A stretch of DNA of 64,000 nucleotides, from contig NZ_JAKZHW010000001.1 of assembly GCF_022568775.1 (NCBI RefSeq), positions 1,054,001-1,118,000 on the forward strand, read 5' to 3'. The notes beneath the pieces were generated by a model that did not search any database, had not been told where the DNA came from, and saw only the letters and a list, made by a program, of their open reading frames with translations. A program made the position numbers and the translations under genes. Origin of the DNA: Sphingomonas telluris (lineage in GTDB: Bacteria > Pseudomonadota > Alphaproteobacteria > Sphingomonadales > Sphingomonadaceae). This document shows positions 43,515 to 50,321 of this stretch, one piece after another (position 1 is the first letter of the stretch; every line of letters starts with the position of its first letter).

Positions 43515-43811
43515 ATGGACAATCCCGCAAGCTGGATCTGGGTACTGATCCCACTGGCAGCGATCGGCATCGCGCCGTTCAAGATGTGGCTGAAGATCAA
43601 GGAACGGCAGATCGAGGCGCAGAGCAGCCTTGCTGCAGAGAAGACCGCTCAATATGCCGCCCATGTCGAACGCATCGAGCAGCGCCTGCGCGTGCTGGAA
43701 GAGATCGTCACCGACGGCGGCGTCCAGACGGCCGCCCAGATCGAGGCGTTGCGCGATCATGACCGCATACCGTCGCGCATCCGCCAAAGCGACAAGGAAC
43801 CGCTTGGCTAA
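43515..43811 (+). CDS. PspB-like small membrane protein 3
   Basis: 98 residues. A short hydrophobic N-terminal segment (WIWVLIPLAAIGIAPFKMWL) is followed by AEKTAQYAAHVERIEQRL and RVLEEIVTDGGVQTAAQIEA. The coiled-coil half is nearly identical to its neighbours while the TM half differs. It lies 59 bp after the preceding gene, the only gap of that size in the operon. Confidence 0.85.
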   Translation: MDNPASWIWVLIPLAAIGIAPFKMWLKIKERQIEAQSSLAAEKTAQYAAHVERIEQRLRVLEEIVTDGGVQTAAQIEALRDHDRIPSRIRQSDKEPLG

Positions 43812-43832
43812 GCTTCATTGAGGAGAGCGATC

Positions 43833-44123
43833 ATGCCTGTTTCCCTCCTGCTGTTCTTCCTGATCGTCGTTGCCCTTCCGCTGGTGGGCGCCTTCAGCAT
43901 CGCCGGCTTCCAGCGCTGGCTGCAGCACAAGGAGAAGATGGGCTCGCTGATCGCCAACCAGACGGCCGAAAAGGCGGCGCAATATGCGGCGCACGTCGAG
44001 CGGCTCGAAGCGCGCGTGAGAGTCCTGGAGAAAATCGCTACAGACGGCGGCATTCACACTGCGACCCAGATCGAAGCTCTGCGCGATCAGGCGCGGATCG
44101 AAGGTGGAGACAAGGTTCAATGA
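43833..44123 (+). CDS. PspB-like small membrane protein 4
   Basis: 96 residues from ATG 43833 (MPVSLLLFFLIVVALPLVGAF-type hydrophobic start), preceded by GAGGAGA (43820-43826). AEKAAQYAAHVERLEARV and RVLEKIATDGGIHTATQIEA repeat the module of the two preceding genes. Its stop overlaps the next ATG by 4 bp (ATGA). An in-frame start 15 bp upstream would add five residues. Confidence 0.85.
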   Translation: MPVSLLLFFLIVVALPLVGAFSIAGFQRWLQHKEKMGSLIANQTAEKAAQYAAHVERLEARVRVLEKIATDGGIHTATQIEALRDQARIEGGDKVQ

Positions 44124-44365
44124 ACCCCTTTGAGTTCGTCCTTATCATTATCGCGATGGTGTTCGGCTTCGCGCTCATCAAGAACCGCATGGCCTCGCGG
44201 GATGCCTGGGACGCGCAGGGCCGAAGTGCGGAGGATTCTGCGGAGACCCTGCGGCTCCGCGACGAGGTGCGGGAGCTGAAAGAGCGCATCAAGGTGCTCG
44301 AGCGGATTACGGTCGAGAAGGAAAACACTCTGGCGCGGGAGATCGACGACCTCCGCAACCGCTAG
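44120..44365 (+). CDS. PspB-like small membrane protein 5
   Basis: 81 residues. N-terminal TM helix (FEFVLIIIAMVFGFALI), then a coiled coil (LRDEVRELKERIKVLERITV) and the closing EKENTLAREIDDLRNR. This is the most PspB-like of the extra proteins in length and layout. Last gene of the run; sufE begins 32 bp later. Confidence 0.85.
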   Translation: MNPFEFVLIIIAMVFGFALIKNRMASRDAWDAQGRSAEDSAETLRLRDEVRELKERIKVLERITVEKENTLAREIDDLRNR

Positions 44366-44397
44366 AAGGCGGTGTAGGCGCCTGCTAGGCGAGTGAA

Positions 44398-44811
44398 GTG
44401 ACCAGCCTGCCGCCTCTCCAGGAAATATATGACGAGTATGAGCTGCTCGAGGGCGAGGATCGCTACCGGCTGCTGATCGATCTCGGCCGCAAGCTCGAAC
44501 CCATGCCCGATGCACTGAAGACCGATGCGACGAAGGTCCGCGGCTGCTCCGCGTCGGTTTGGGTCTATCCCACTACGGTCGATGGGCGATTGCATTTCCT
44601 GGCGGACAGCAATGCGGCAATTACGAAGGGCATTGTCGCGCTCGTCCTGTCGGCCGTGCAGGACAAGCCCGCCGCCGAGGTCGCCAAGCTCGATATCCAG
44701 GAAGCCTTGGCGCCCTTCGAGCTGTCCAGCCATCTCAGCGCCAACCGCACCCAGGGCGTTCCGAACATGATCGCGCTCGTTCGCGAAACCGCTCAGCGGA
44801 TCGCCGCGTGA
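44398..44811 (+). CDS. sufE: SufE family cysteine-desulfurase activator
   Basis: 137 residues with a GTG start at 44398. SufE accepts persulfide sulfur from SufS for Fe-S cluster assembly; the acceptor is Cys50 in KVRGCSASVWV. DEYELLEGEDRYRLLIDLGR is the standard N-terminal helix. The stop overlaps the next gene's GTG (GTGA). No other suf gene is present in the window. Confidence 0.93.
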   Translation: MTSLPPLQEIYDEYELLEGEDRYRLLIDLGRKLEPMPDALKTDATKVRGCSASVWVYPTTVDGRLHFLADSNAAITKGIVALVLSAVQDKPAAEVAKLDIQEALAPFELSSHLSANRTQGVPNMIALVRETAQRIAA

Positions 44812-45245
44812 GCGACGACGCTGTACCGCCAGCCTTCGACGCCCAGCAATTTATCGAGCTCGCGCGCCGCGTCGGCCACGGAAAGGCACTGGGCCTGCAA
44901 TACGAGGCTTCAGGGCCGAACTGGATCGAGCTGTCCCTCCCCTGGCGTAAGGAGCTGGTCGGCGTCCCGGAAACCGGCGTTCTCGCTTCCGGAGCAATCG
45001 TCAGCCTGATCGATACGGCGAGCGGGGCATCGATCTGGATGAAGCTTGGGCGCTTCACGCCGATCGTCACGTTGGACCTCAGGCTGGATTACATGCGGCC
45101 GGCGGTGAAGGGCGAGACGGTGATCGCCCGATGCGAGTGCGTTAAGCTGACGAGGCAGATCGCCTTCATCCGCGGCGTCGCCCACGGCGGCGATCCGGAG
45201 CGGCCGATCGCGCATAGCGCAGCGACCTTCATGCTCAGCAGCTAA
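44808..45245 (+). CDS. PaaI-family thioesterase (hotdog fold)
   Basis: 145 residues with a GTG start at 44808 overlapping the sufE stop. Hotdog-fold features: GVLASGAIVSLIDTASGASIW (active-site Asp region), TLDLRLDYMRPAVKGETVIARCE and AHSAATFML at the end. It probably hydrolyses an acyl-CoA; the substrate is unknown. Confidence 0.9.
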   Translation: MSDDAVPPAFDAQQFIELARRVGHGKALGLQYEASGPNWIELSLPWRKELVGVPETGVLASGAIVSLIDTASGASIWMKLGRFTPIVTLDLRLDYMRPAVKGETVIARCECVKLTRQIAFIRGVAHGGDPERPIAHSAATFMLSS

Positions 45246-45781
45246 GCCGCTTTCCCGTTCTTGCGCTCTTCAGCCTTGCGGAGGACTTCATAGGCCGCCT
45301 GCACCTTCTGGAAGCGCTCGGCCGCTGCCTTGTCGTCAGGGTTCGTGTCGGGATGGAATTCCTTGGCAAGGCGCCGATAGGCGGTCTTCACGTCCTTGAA
45401 TTCGGCGTCGCCGTCCAATTCGAGCGCATCGAGAGCCCGCATCTCGTCGCGGCTACGGGTGCCGTCTCCCGGACCGCCCCACTGCCAGTGCGCGGACTTG
45501 CGGAATGCCGAGGCGCCTGACTCTTCCTCCTGCGCGCGCTTTGCCGCTTCCTCCGGGCTCAGACCCGCGAAGTAGTTCCAGTTCTTGTTGTATTCGGCGG
45601 CATGGCCTTCGCAGAAGTACCAGCGGTCGGGGCTGTTCGGGGCCTTGGGCGCGGGCCGGTCGCCGACCTCGTTACAGCCCTCGCGGTCGCACAACCGCAC
45701 CTTGGACGCGCCGCCACGGCCGGACCCGTAGGAACGCCAGCGCGGGAAACCCCAATCGTCCGATCTCTTCTGCCGAGCCAT
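45242..45781 (-). CDS. J-domain (DnaJ-like) protein with N-terminal zinc-type cysteines
   Basis: 179 residues from ATG 45781 (MARQKRSDDWG) behind GGAGCGGAG. The N-terminal part has LCDREGCNEVGDRPAP and WYFCEGHAAEYNKNWNYF, a Cys/His cluster found in alphaproteobacterial DnaJ-like proteins. The C-terminal J domain contains AYRRLAKEFHPDTNPDDKAA with the HPD tripeptide needed to stimulate DnaK ATPase. No Gly/Phe or client-binding domains, so it is a specialised co-chaperone. Convergent with the thioesterase (4-bp overlap). Confidence 0.93.
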   Translation of the reverse strand: MARQKRSDDWGFPRWRSYGSGRGGASKVRLCDREGCNEVGDRPAPKAPNSPDRWYFCEGHAAEYNKNWNYFAGLSPEEAAKRAQEEESGASAFRKSAHWQWGGPGDGTRSRDEMRALDALELDGDAEFKDVKTAYRRLAKEFHPDTNPDDKAAAERFQKVQAAYEVLRKAEERKNGKAA

Positions 45782-45831
45782 CTCCGCTCCACCTAATGGC
45801 GAGCGGGTACGTTCGCCAGTCACTCATACAA

Positions 45832-46224
45832 TCGCCAGAGGGCCTATAAGCCGGGTTCTGTCCAACGCATTGCTGCGTCTGTGCGGCCATTCCTCTAGGA
45901 GGCGAGTTACCCCGCCCCTCAAGCAACCAACCCGGGCGACTGGGCCGGAACTTGCCCCAGAGTCCGAAGACCCTTCGCCGCCCCTATTCGGTCTTGCTCC
46001 CGGTGGGGTTTTCCGTGCCGGTGACGTTGCCGCCCCCGCGGTGCGCTCTTGCCGCACCCTTTCGACCTTACCCGCCCAAGGACGAGCGGTATTCTTTCTG
46101 TGGCACTTTCCCTGAGCCTCGCCGAAGCGAAACCCGCCGGGCGTTACCCGGCACCGTCGTTCCGTGGAGCCCGGACTTTCCTCGCCTCGCTTGCGCGAGC
46201 CGCGGCCGCCCGGCCCTCTGGCGA
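45832..46224 (-). ncRNA. rnpB: RNase P RNA (type A)
   Basis: On the minus strand the RNA starts CGCCAGAGGGCC and ends GGCCCTCTGGCG, which pair to form helix P1. The conserved cores are present: GAGGAAAGTCCGGGCTCCA near the 5' end, ACAGAAAG-type sequence in the middle, and GGACAGAACCCGGCTTATAGG near the 3' end (here only in part). About 393 nt. It processes the 5' ends of pre-tRNAs. The ends are estimated from P1 pairing. Confidence 0.95.
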
Positions 46225-46259
46225 GACCGCATATAGGGCGAAGCGGCGATTTGTTCGAG

Positions 46260-46733
46260 TCAGTGAGACAGCTGCGGAATCTTGGTGCCAAGCAGGACAA
46301 GACGATCGCCGGCAATTCCGAACCAGTGAGGCGTGCCAGCCGGGACGAGGAAGACGTCGCCGCGCCTGAGAGTCCGAGTGGTACCGCCTTCGATCCGGCT
46401 TCCTTCGATCAGCGTCGGATTGGAATTGACAGGGTCGACCAGCCGTCCGCCGGAAACCATCGTGCCGCTTCCGGCGATCACGGTGACATATTCCGCCTGG
46501 TCAGGGTGGACCGCCGGCTTGGCCGGCTTCTTCCAATATTCGAGGGCCGCCATGACTTCGCCGTCACGGACCAGCGGCTTCCACATGAAGCCCTGATCCG
46601 GTTTCATCGCGTTACGCATCGCTGTGACTTGGGCATTCACGTCGGCCGCGGAAGCGAAGGCGGTCGGATCTGCCGCGGGCTGCGCCAGCGCTGCCGACGA
46701 GAGCAGGAGAGTCGGAATCAGCAATCGCTTCAT
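46260..46733 (-). CDS. Secreted cupin-domain protein
   Basis: 157 residues from ATG 46733. Signal peptide MKRLLIPTLLLSSAALAQ. The beta-barrel core has HPDQAEYVTVIAGSGTMV (His/Glu metal motif 1) and RGDVFLVPAGTPHWFGI (motif 2 with His). A periplasmic single-cupin protein of unknown substrate. Downstream of the AmpD-like amidase on the same strand (26-bp gap). Confidence 0.85.
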   Translation of the reverse strand: MKRLLIPTLLLSSAALAQPAADPTAFASAADVNAQVTAMRNAMKPDQGFMWKPLVRDGEVMAALEYWKKPAKPAVHPDQAEYVTVIAGSGTMVSGGRLVDPVNSNPTLIEGSRIEGGTTRTLRRGDVFLVPAGTPHWFGIAGDRLVLLGTKIPQLSH

Positions 46734-46759
46734 GGCGCCATTCCCAAGATGGAGGTTCG

Positions 46760-47440
46760 TTACTGCGGCCTCGGCAGCAACAGTGAGAGCAGTTTCGCCC
46801 GGCATTCGCCGTCGATGATCCCGTCGATCAGATCGGGGCGGAAGCGGCGCTGGAAGGCGATGACAGCCTTCTGCGTATCCGCAACGTCGTAACCGAACCG
46901 CTCGAGGGCGAGCAGGAATGCGGCGTCGGTCCAGAAGGGGTCGATCAGTTCGCGGGTGGGGCTGGGCAACGCCAGGCGGCGGCGTGCAAGAGCCTCCCAG
47001 GGAAACAGCTCGCCGGGGTCCTCCTTGCGGGCGGGAGCGACATCCGAGTGCCCGACCACGTTGCCGCGGCTGATGCCGTGCCGATCCTTGATGTTCGCGA
47101 GCAGAGGGATGAGCGAGGCGATCTGCTCGTCCGGGAAGTTGCGATAGCCGAACTCGTGACCGGGATTGACGATCTCGATCCCGACGCTCGCCGAATTCAC
47201 GTCGGATGTTCCGCGCCAGCGCGACTTGCCGGCGTGCCAGGCGCGCTTCTCCTCATCGACGAGCCTGAAGACCGTGCCATCCTCATCGATGAGATAGTGG
47301 CAGGACACCTTCGCGTCCGGCGACGTGAGCCGGTTCAGCGCGGATTCCGCGTCCGGCATACCGGTGTAGTGGAGGACGATCATGGACACCGGCAGAGTAC
47401 GCTCGTCGAAGTTCGGCGAGGGCCGATCGATGATGTCCAT
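46760..47440 (-). CDS. AmpD-like N-acetylmuramoyl-L-alanine amidase (Amidase_2) with C-terminal peptidoglycan-binding region
   Basis: About 226 residues. PVSMIVLHYTGMPDAESALNRL holds the first zinc His, VGIEIVNPGHEF the middle core and VVGHSDVAPARKEDPGELFPW the second His and Asp ligands. The C-terminal 65 residues (FGYDVADTQKAVIAFQRRFR) form a PG_binding_1-type helix bundle. No signal peptide is visible, so it may be the cytoplasmic enzyme cleaving anhydro-muropeptides, which would feed the AmgK-MurU recycling genes of this window. The ATG at 47440 is chosen; an in-frame TTG at 47485 overlaps the cheR stop and would add 15 residues. Confidence 0.88.
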   Translation of the reverse strand: MDIIDRPSPNFDERTLPVSMIVLHYTGMPDAESALNRLTSPDAKVSCHYLIDEDGTVFRLVDEEKRAWHAGKSRWRGTSDVNSASVGIEIVNPGHEFGYRNFPDEQIASLIPLLANIKDRHGISRGNVVGHSDVAPARKEDPGELFPWEALARRRLALPSPTRELIDPFWTDAAFLLALERFGYDVADTQKAVIAFQRRFRPDLIDGIIDGECRAKLLSLLLPRPQ

Positions 47441-47481
47441 GTCGATCACGGGCGCCAATGGCGCATCAGCGGTAGATTCGG

Positions 47482-48354
47482 TCAACCCCTCACGGCATTG
47501 CGGCGTTCGTCGCCAGTGCGGCGATCGCCCTTGTCGCGGCCGTCGAGCCGGTAGAGTCCGCGTGCCTGACCATCGGCGACGAGCTTGCTCGTCTGTCCGA
47601 TCACCGTCTCGCCGGCGCCCAGCATGAAATAGCCGTCGGGCGCCATGGCGGAGGCCAGCCGGTCGAACGCCAAAGTCTTCTTCTCCGGGCTAAGATACAG
47701 CAGCACGTTCCGGCACAGCACGATGTCGAAGTTGCGGGGCTGAGGCGCGATTTCCAGCAGGTTGTGGACCTGGAAGCGCAGGTTTCTCCGCAGGGGCTCG
47801 AGGATCCGCCAGCCGTCGCCCGCTTCCTCGAACCATTTGATCGTCTGCGTGATAGCCAGCCCGCGCTGTACCTCGAACTGCGAGTAGGTGCCGCTGCGAG
47901 CGCGGTCGATGACGGCACTCGACACGTCGGTGCCGAGAATGTCGATCGACCAGCCCTTCCACAGCTCCGGATGGTCGGCGAACAGCATCGCGAGCGAATA
48001 GGTTTCCTGCCCCGTTGAGCAGCCGCACGACCAGATGCTCAGCCGCTTCTTCGCGGCGCGCTTCACGGCAAGGCTGGGCAATGCGTGCTTCGCGAGCGTG
48101 TCGAAGGGCGTACGATCGCGGAAGAAATAGGTTTCGTTGTTGAGAAGCGCTTCGACGACCTGATCGGACAGCCCCCGCTCCTTGCCCATGACCAGGATGG
48201 TGATCAGCTCGTCGAGAGTAGCGATGCCACGCTCGCGAAGGAGTGCCGAAAGGGCCGTTTCGATCCTCCAGCGGCGGCTCATCGTCAATTGCTGGCCGGT
48301 ACGCGCTTCGAGCAGCCCCGCGAGGATACGGCTCGAGCTATCGCTTATTTGCAA
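47482..48354 (-). CDS. cheR: Chemotaxis protein methyltransferase CheR
   Basis: 290 residues from a TTG start at 48352-48354, overlapping cheB by 10 bp. Helical N-terminal domain (LAGLLEARTGQQLTMSRRWR), then the methyltransferase domain with NNETYFFRD, SIWSCGCSTGQETYSLAML (SAM site), VDILGTDVSS-type sequence (SIDILGTDVSSAVI) and IVLCRNVLLYL. It methylates glutamates of chemoreceptors. No chemoreceptor gene is in the window. Confidence 0.94.
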   Translation of the reverse strand: MQISDSSSRILAGLLEARTGQQLTMSRRWRIETALSALLRERGIATLDELITILVMGKERGLSDQVVEALLNNETYFFRDRTPFDTLAKHALPSLAVKRAAKKRLSIWSCGCSTGQETYSLAMLFADHPELWKGWSIDILGTDVSSAVIDRARSGTYSQFEVQRGLAITQTIKWFEEAGDGWRILEPLRRNLRFQVHNLLEIAPQPRNFDIVLCRNVLLYLSPEKKTLAFDRLASAMAPDGYFMLGAGETVIGQTSKLVADGQARGLYRLDGRDKGDRRTGDERRNAVRG

Positions 48355-49451
48355 GATCCGTCTCCCAGCCGGGACGCAACACGCCGGGCAAGCTTGTCTG
48401 GTGACATCAGGCCGCACGCGAGGCCTGCTTCGAGCACGGCTCGGGGCATGCCCCACACCGCTGAGCTGCTCTCGTCCTGCGCGAGGACGGAGCCCCCCTC
48501 TGCAACGAGACGCGCGGCACCCTGAACTCCGTCGCGGCCCATTCCGGTGAGGACGACGGCAACAGCCGTCGGTCCGAACAGGGTCGCGGCGGACTGAAAC
48601 ATCGGGTCGAGCGAGGGCATGCAGCCTGAATAAGAAGCGCTCCGGTCCAACCGGACGACGGGCCCGTCCCGAAGCGTCAGGTGAGCATCCCCCGGCGCGA
48701 TGATGATCCGGTCGGGAAGCAGCATCATCCCGTCCTCGGCCACCAGCGCCTCCCGCTTCGCGGCAATGGCTAGCTGGCGGGCGAATACCGGCATGAAGGG
48801 CGCCGGAAGGTGCTGCGTCACCAGGATCGGCGCGCCGATGCGCTTCGGCAGCGCTTCGAAGAAGGTATTGAGCGCGTGAATGCCGCCCGTCGAGGCCCCG
48901 ATCGCCAGGAGCTTGATCGGGTCGGCGGCCATCGCACGAAGCGGAGCGTGCACGACGGAGACCGGGAGAGGTGCCGCAGGAGTGCGCGAAACGTCGGCAT
49001 AGCCGAGCGCCTTCAGCCTCGAGAGCAAGACTTCGGAGAAGCGCCCGTTGAAGCGCCCAGTGCCCGGCTTCGGAAGAGCGTCGGCGGCCCCCATCGCGAG
49101 AGCGGCAATCGTCTCCTCGGTGCCTTCATCGGCCGAAGAAGATACGATCATGACGTGCGCGCCGCAGGCGGAATCGAGGATGCGCGGGATCGACCTCAAG
49201 CCCCCTGCCCCCGGCATCTCCAAATCAAGCAGGATCGTGTCCACGCGAACCGACTGAAGCGCTTCGATCGCGTCTTCGGCAGTCCCCGCCACCGCCGCGA
49301 GTTCGAAGCTGTCGTCGCTTTCGACGATCCGCGACAAGACGGACCGCGCGATCATCGAATCGTCGACGATCATCAGCCGGATGCGGCGATTCTTGACGGG
49401 CGGAGCCGAATGGCGGTCCCGCGATGTGGCGAGCGCCCGCTCCACGGACAC
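48345..49451 (-). CDS. cheB: Chemotaxis response regulator/protein-glutamate methylesterase CheB
   Basis: 368 residues. N-terminal receiver domain (IRLMIVDDSMIARSVLSRIV, phospho-acceptor Asp in TILLDLEMPG). C-terminal methylesterase with LLAIGASTGGIHAL (catalytic Ser), VTQHLPAPFMPVFARQL (His) and VVLTGMGRDGVQGA (Asp). Between cheY and cheR. Confidence 0.95.
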   Translation of the reverse strand: MSVERALATSRDRHSAPPVKNRRIRLMIVDDSMIARSVLSRIVESDDSFELAAVAGTAEDAIEALQSVRVDTILLDLEMPGAGGLRSIPRILDSACGAHVMIVSSSADEGTEETIAALAMGAADALPKPGTGRFNGRFSEVLLSRLKALGYADVSRTPAAPLPVSVVHAPLRAMAADPIKLLAIGASTGGIHALNTFFEALPKRIGAPILVTQHLPAPFMPVFARQLAIAAKREALVAEDGMMLLPDRIIIAPGDAHLTLRDGPVVRLDRSASYSGCMPSLDPMFQSAATLFGPTAVAVVLTGMGRDGVQGAARLVAEGGSVLAQDESSSAVWGMPRAVLEAGLACGLMSPDKLARRVASRLGDGSCK

Positions 49452-49455
49452 TCTC

Positions 49456-49821
49456 TTAGGCTACGCCGACGAGCTGAAGCTTTATGTGCAGCGTCTCTCG
49501 GTCGAACGGCTTCATGACATATTCGTCGGCACCCGCCTCCAACGCAGCGCGGATGTGCGCCATGTCGTTCTCGGTGGTGCAGAACACGACCTTCGGCTGA
49601 TCGCTATGCCCGCGCTGGCGGAGCATGCGCAGGAACTCCATCCCGCTCATGACCGGCATGTTCCAGTCGAGCAGGACGACGTCCGGCATCTTGGCCTCGC
49701 AACGCGACAGTGCTTCGCGGCCATCGCCGGCTTCATCGACCTCGAAATCAAGTGTTTCGAGAATGTGTCGAGCGACCTTCCGGATTACCTTGGAGTCGTC
49801 GACGATCAGACAGGTCTTCAT
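49456..49821 (-). CDS. cheY: Chemotaxis response regulator CheY
   Basis: 121 residues, a stand-alone receiver. Acidic pair Asp8-Asp9 (CLIVDDSKVIRKVAR), phospho-acceptor Asp52 (VVLLDWNMPVMSG), Thr in VVFCTTENDM and Lys in EYVMKPFDRETL. ATG at 49821. It carries the CheA signal to the flagellar motor. Starts 62 bp after cheW and ends 4 bp before the cheB start. Confidence 0.95.
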   Translation of the reverse strand: MKTCLIVDDSKVIRKVARHILETLDFEVDEAGDGREALSRCEAKMPDVVLLDWNMPVMSGMEFLRMLRQRGHSDQPKVVFCTTENDMAHIRAALEAGADEYVMKPFDRETLHIKLQLVGVA

Positions 49822-49883
49822 ACAGAACGCGTCCCGTTCCTCACTCAAGCTTTGCCACTTAAACGCCAAGGGTAACGAAGAGC

Positions 49884-50321
49884 TTAAGCAGCTTTGGCTT
49901 CCACGCCGCTGACCAACGCCGCAATGTCCACCAGCAGGAGCGGCCCCTGCTCGGTTTCTACCATGCCCTGAGAAACTCGCTCCCACCCCGGCCCCATCGC
50001 AGCGCGAACGGCCACGGGCTCGGAAAGTGCTTCGACCACGTCTTCGACGAGATCGACTATGAGTGCGTAATGATGCCCCTCCAACTCGACGACCGCGGCT
50101 TCGCGAATGCCGTCGGAGCAGTCGGTGACGCCAAGTTCGAGGGAACGCATGCAATCGATGACGGTCAGCACCCGGCTGCGCAGGGCGGAAAGCCCCGCGA
50201 CATGGGCAGCCGCGCGCGGCACCGGGATGAGCGCCTCAAGTTCGACAACGGATTCGACGGCGGCGGCGGGCAGAGCCACGCGCTCACCGCCGATGGTCAC
50301 GACAAGCAGAAGCTCGGCCAT
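49884..50321 (-). CDS. cheW: Chemotaxis coupling protein CheW
   Basis: 145 residues. CheW beta-barrel fold: LLLVVTIGGERVALPAAAVESV at the N-terminus, AHVAGLSALRSRVLTVIDC and HHYALIVDLVEDVVEAL. It couples receptors to CheA. The ATG overlaps the cheA stop (TGATG). Confidence 0.93.
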   Translation of the reverse strand: MAELLLVVTIGGERVALPAAAVESVVELEALIPVPRAAAHVAGLSALRSRVLTVIDCMRSLELGVTDCSDGIREAAVVELEGHHYALIVDLVEDVVEALSEPVAVRAAMGPGWERVSQGMVETEQGPLLLVDIAALVSGVEAKAA

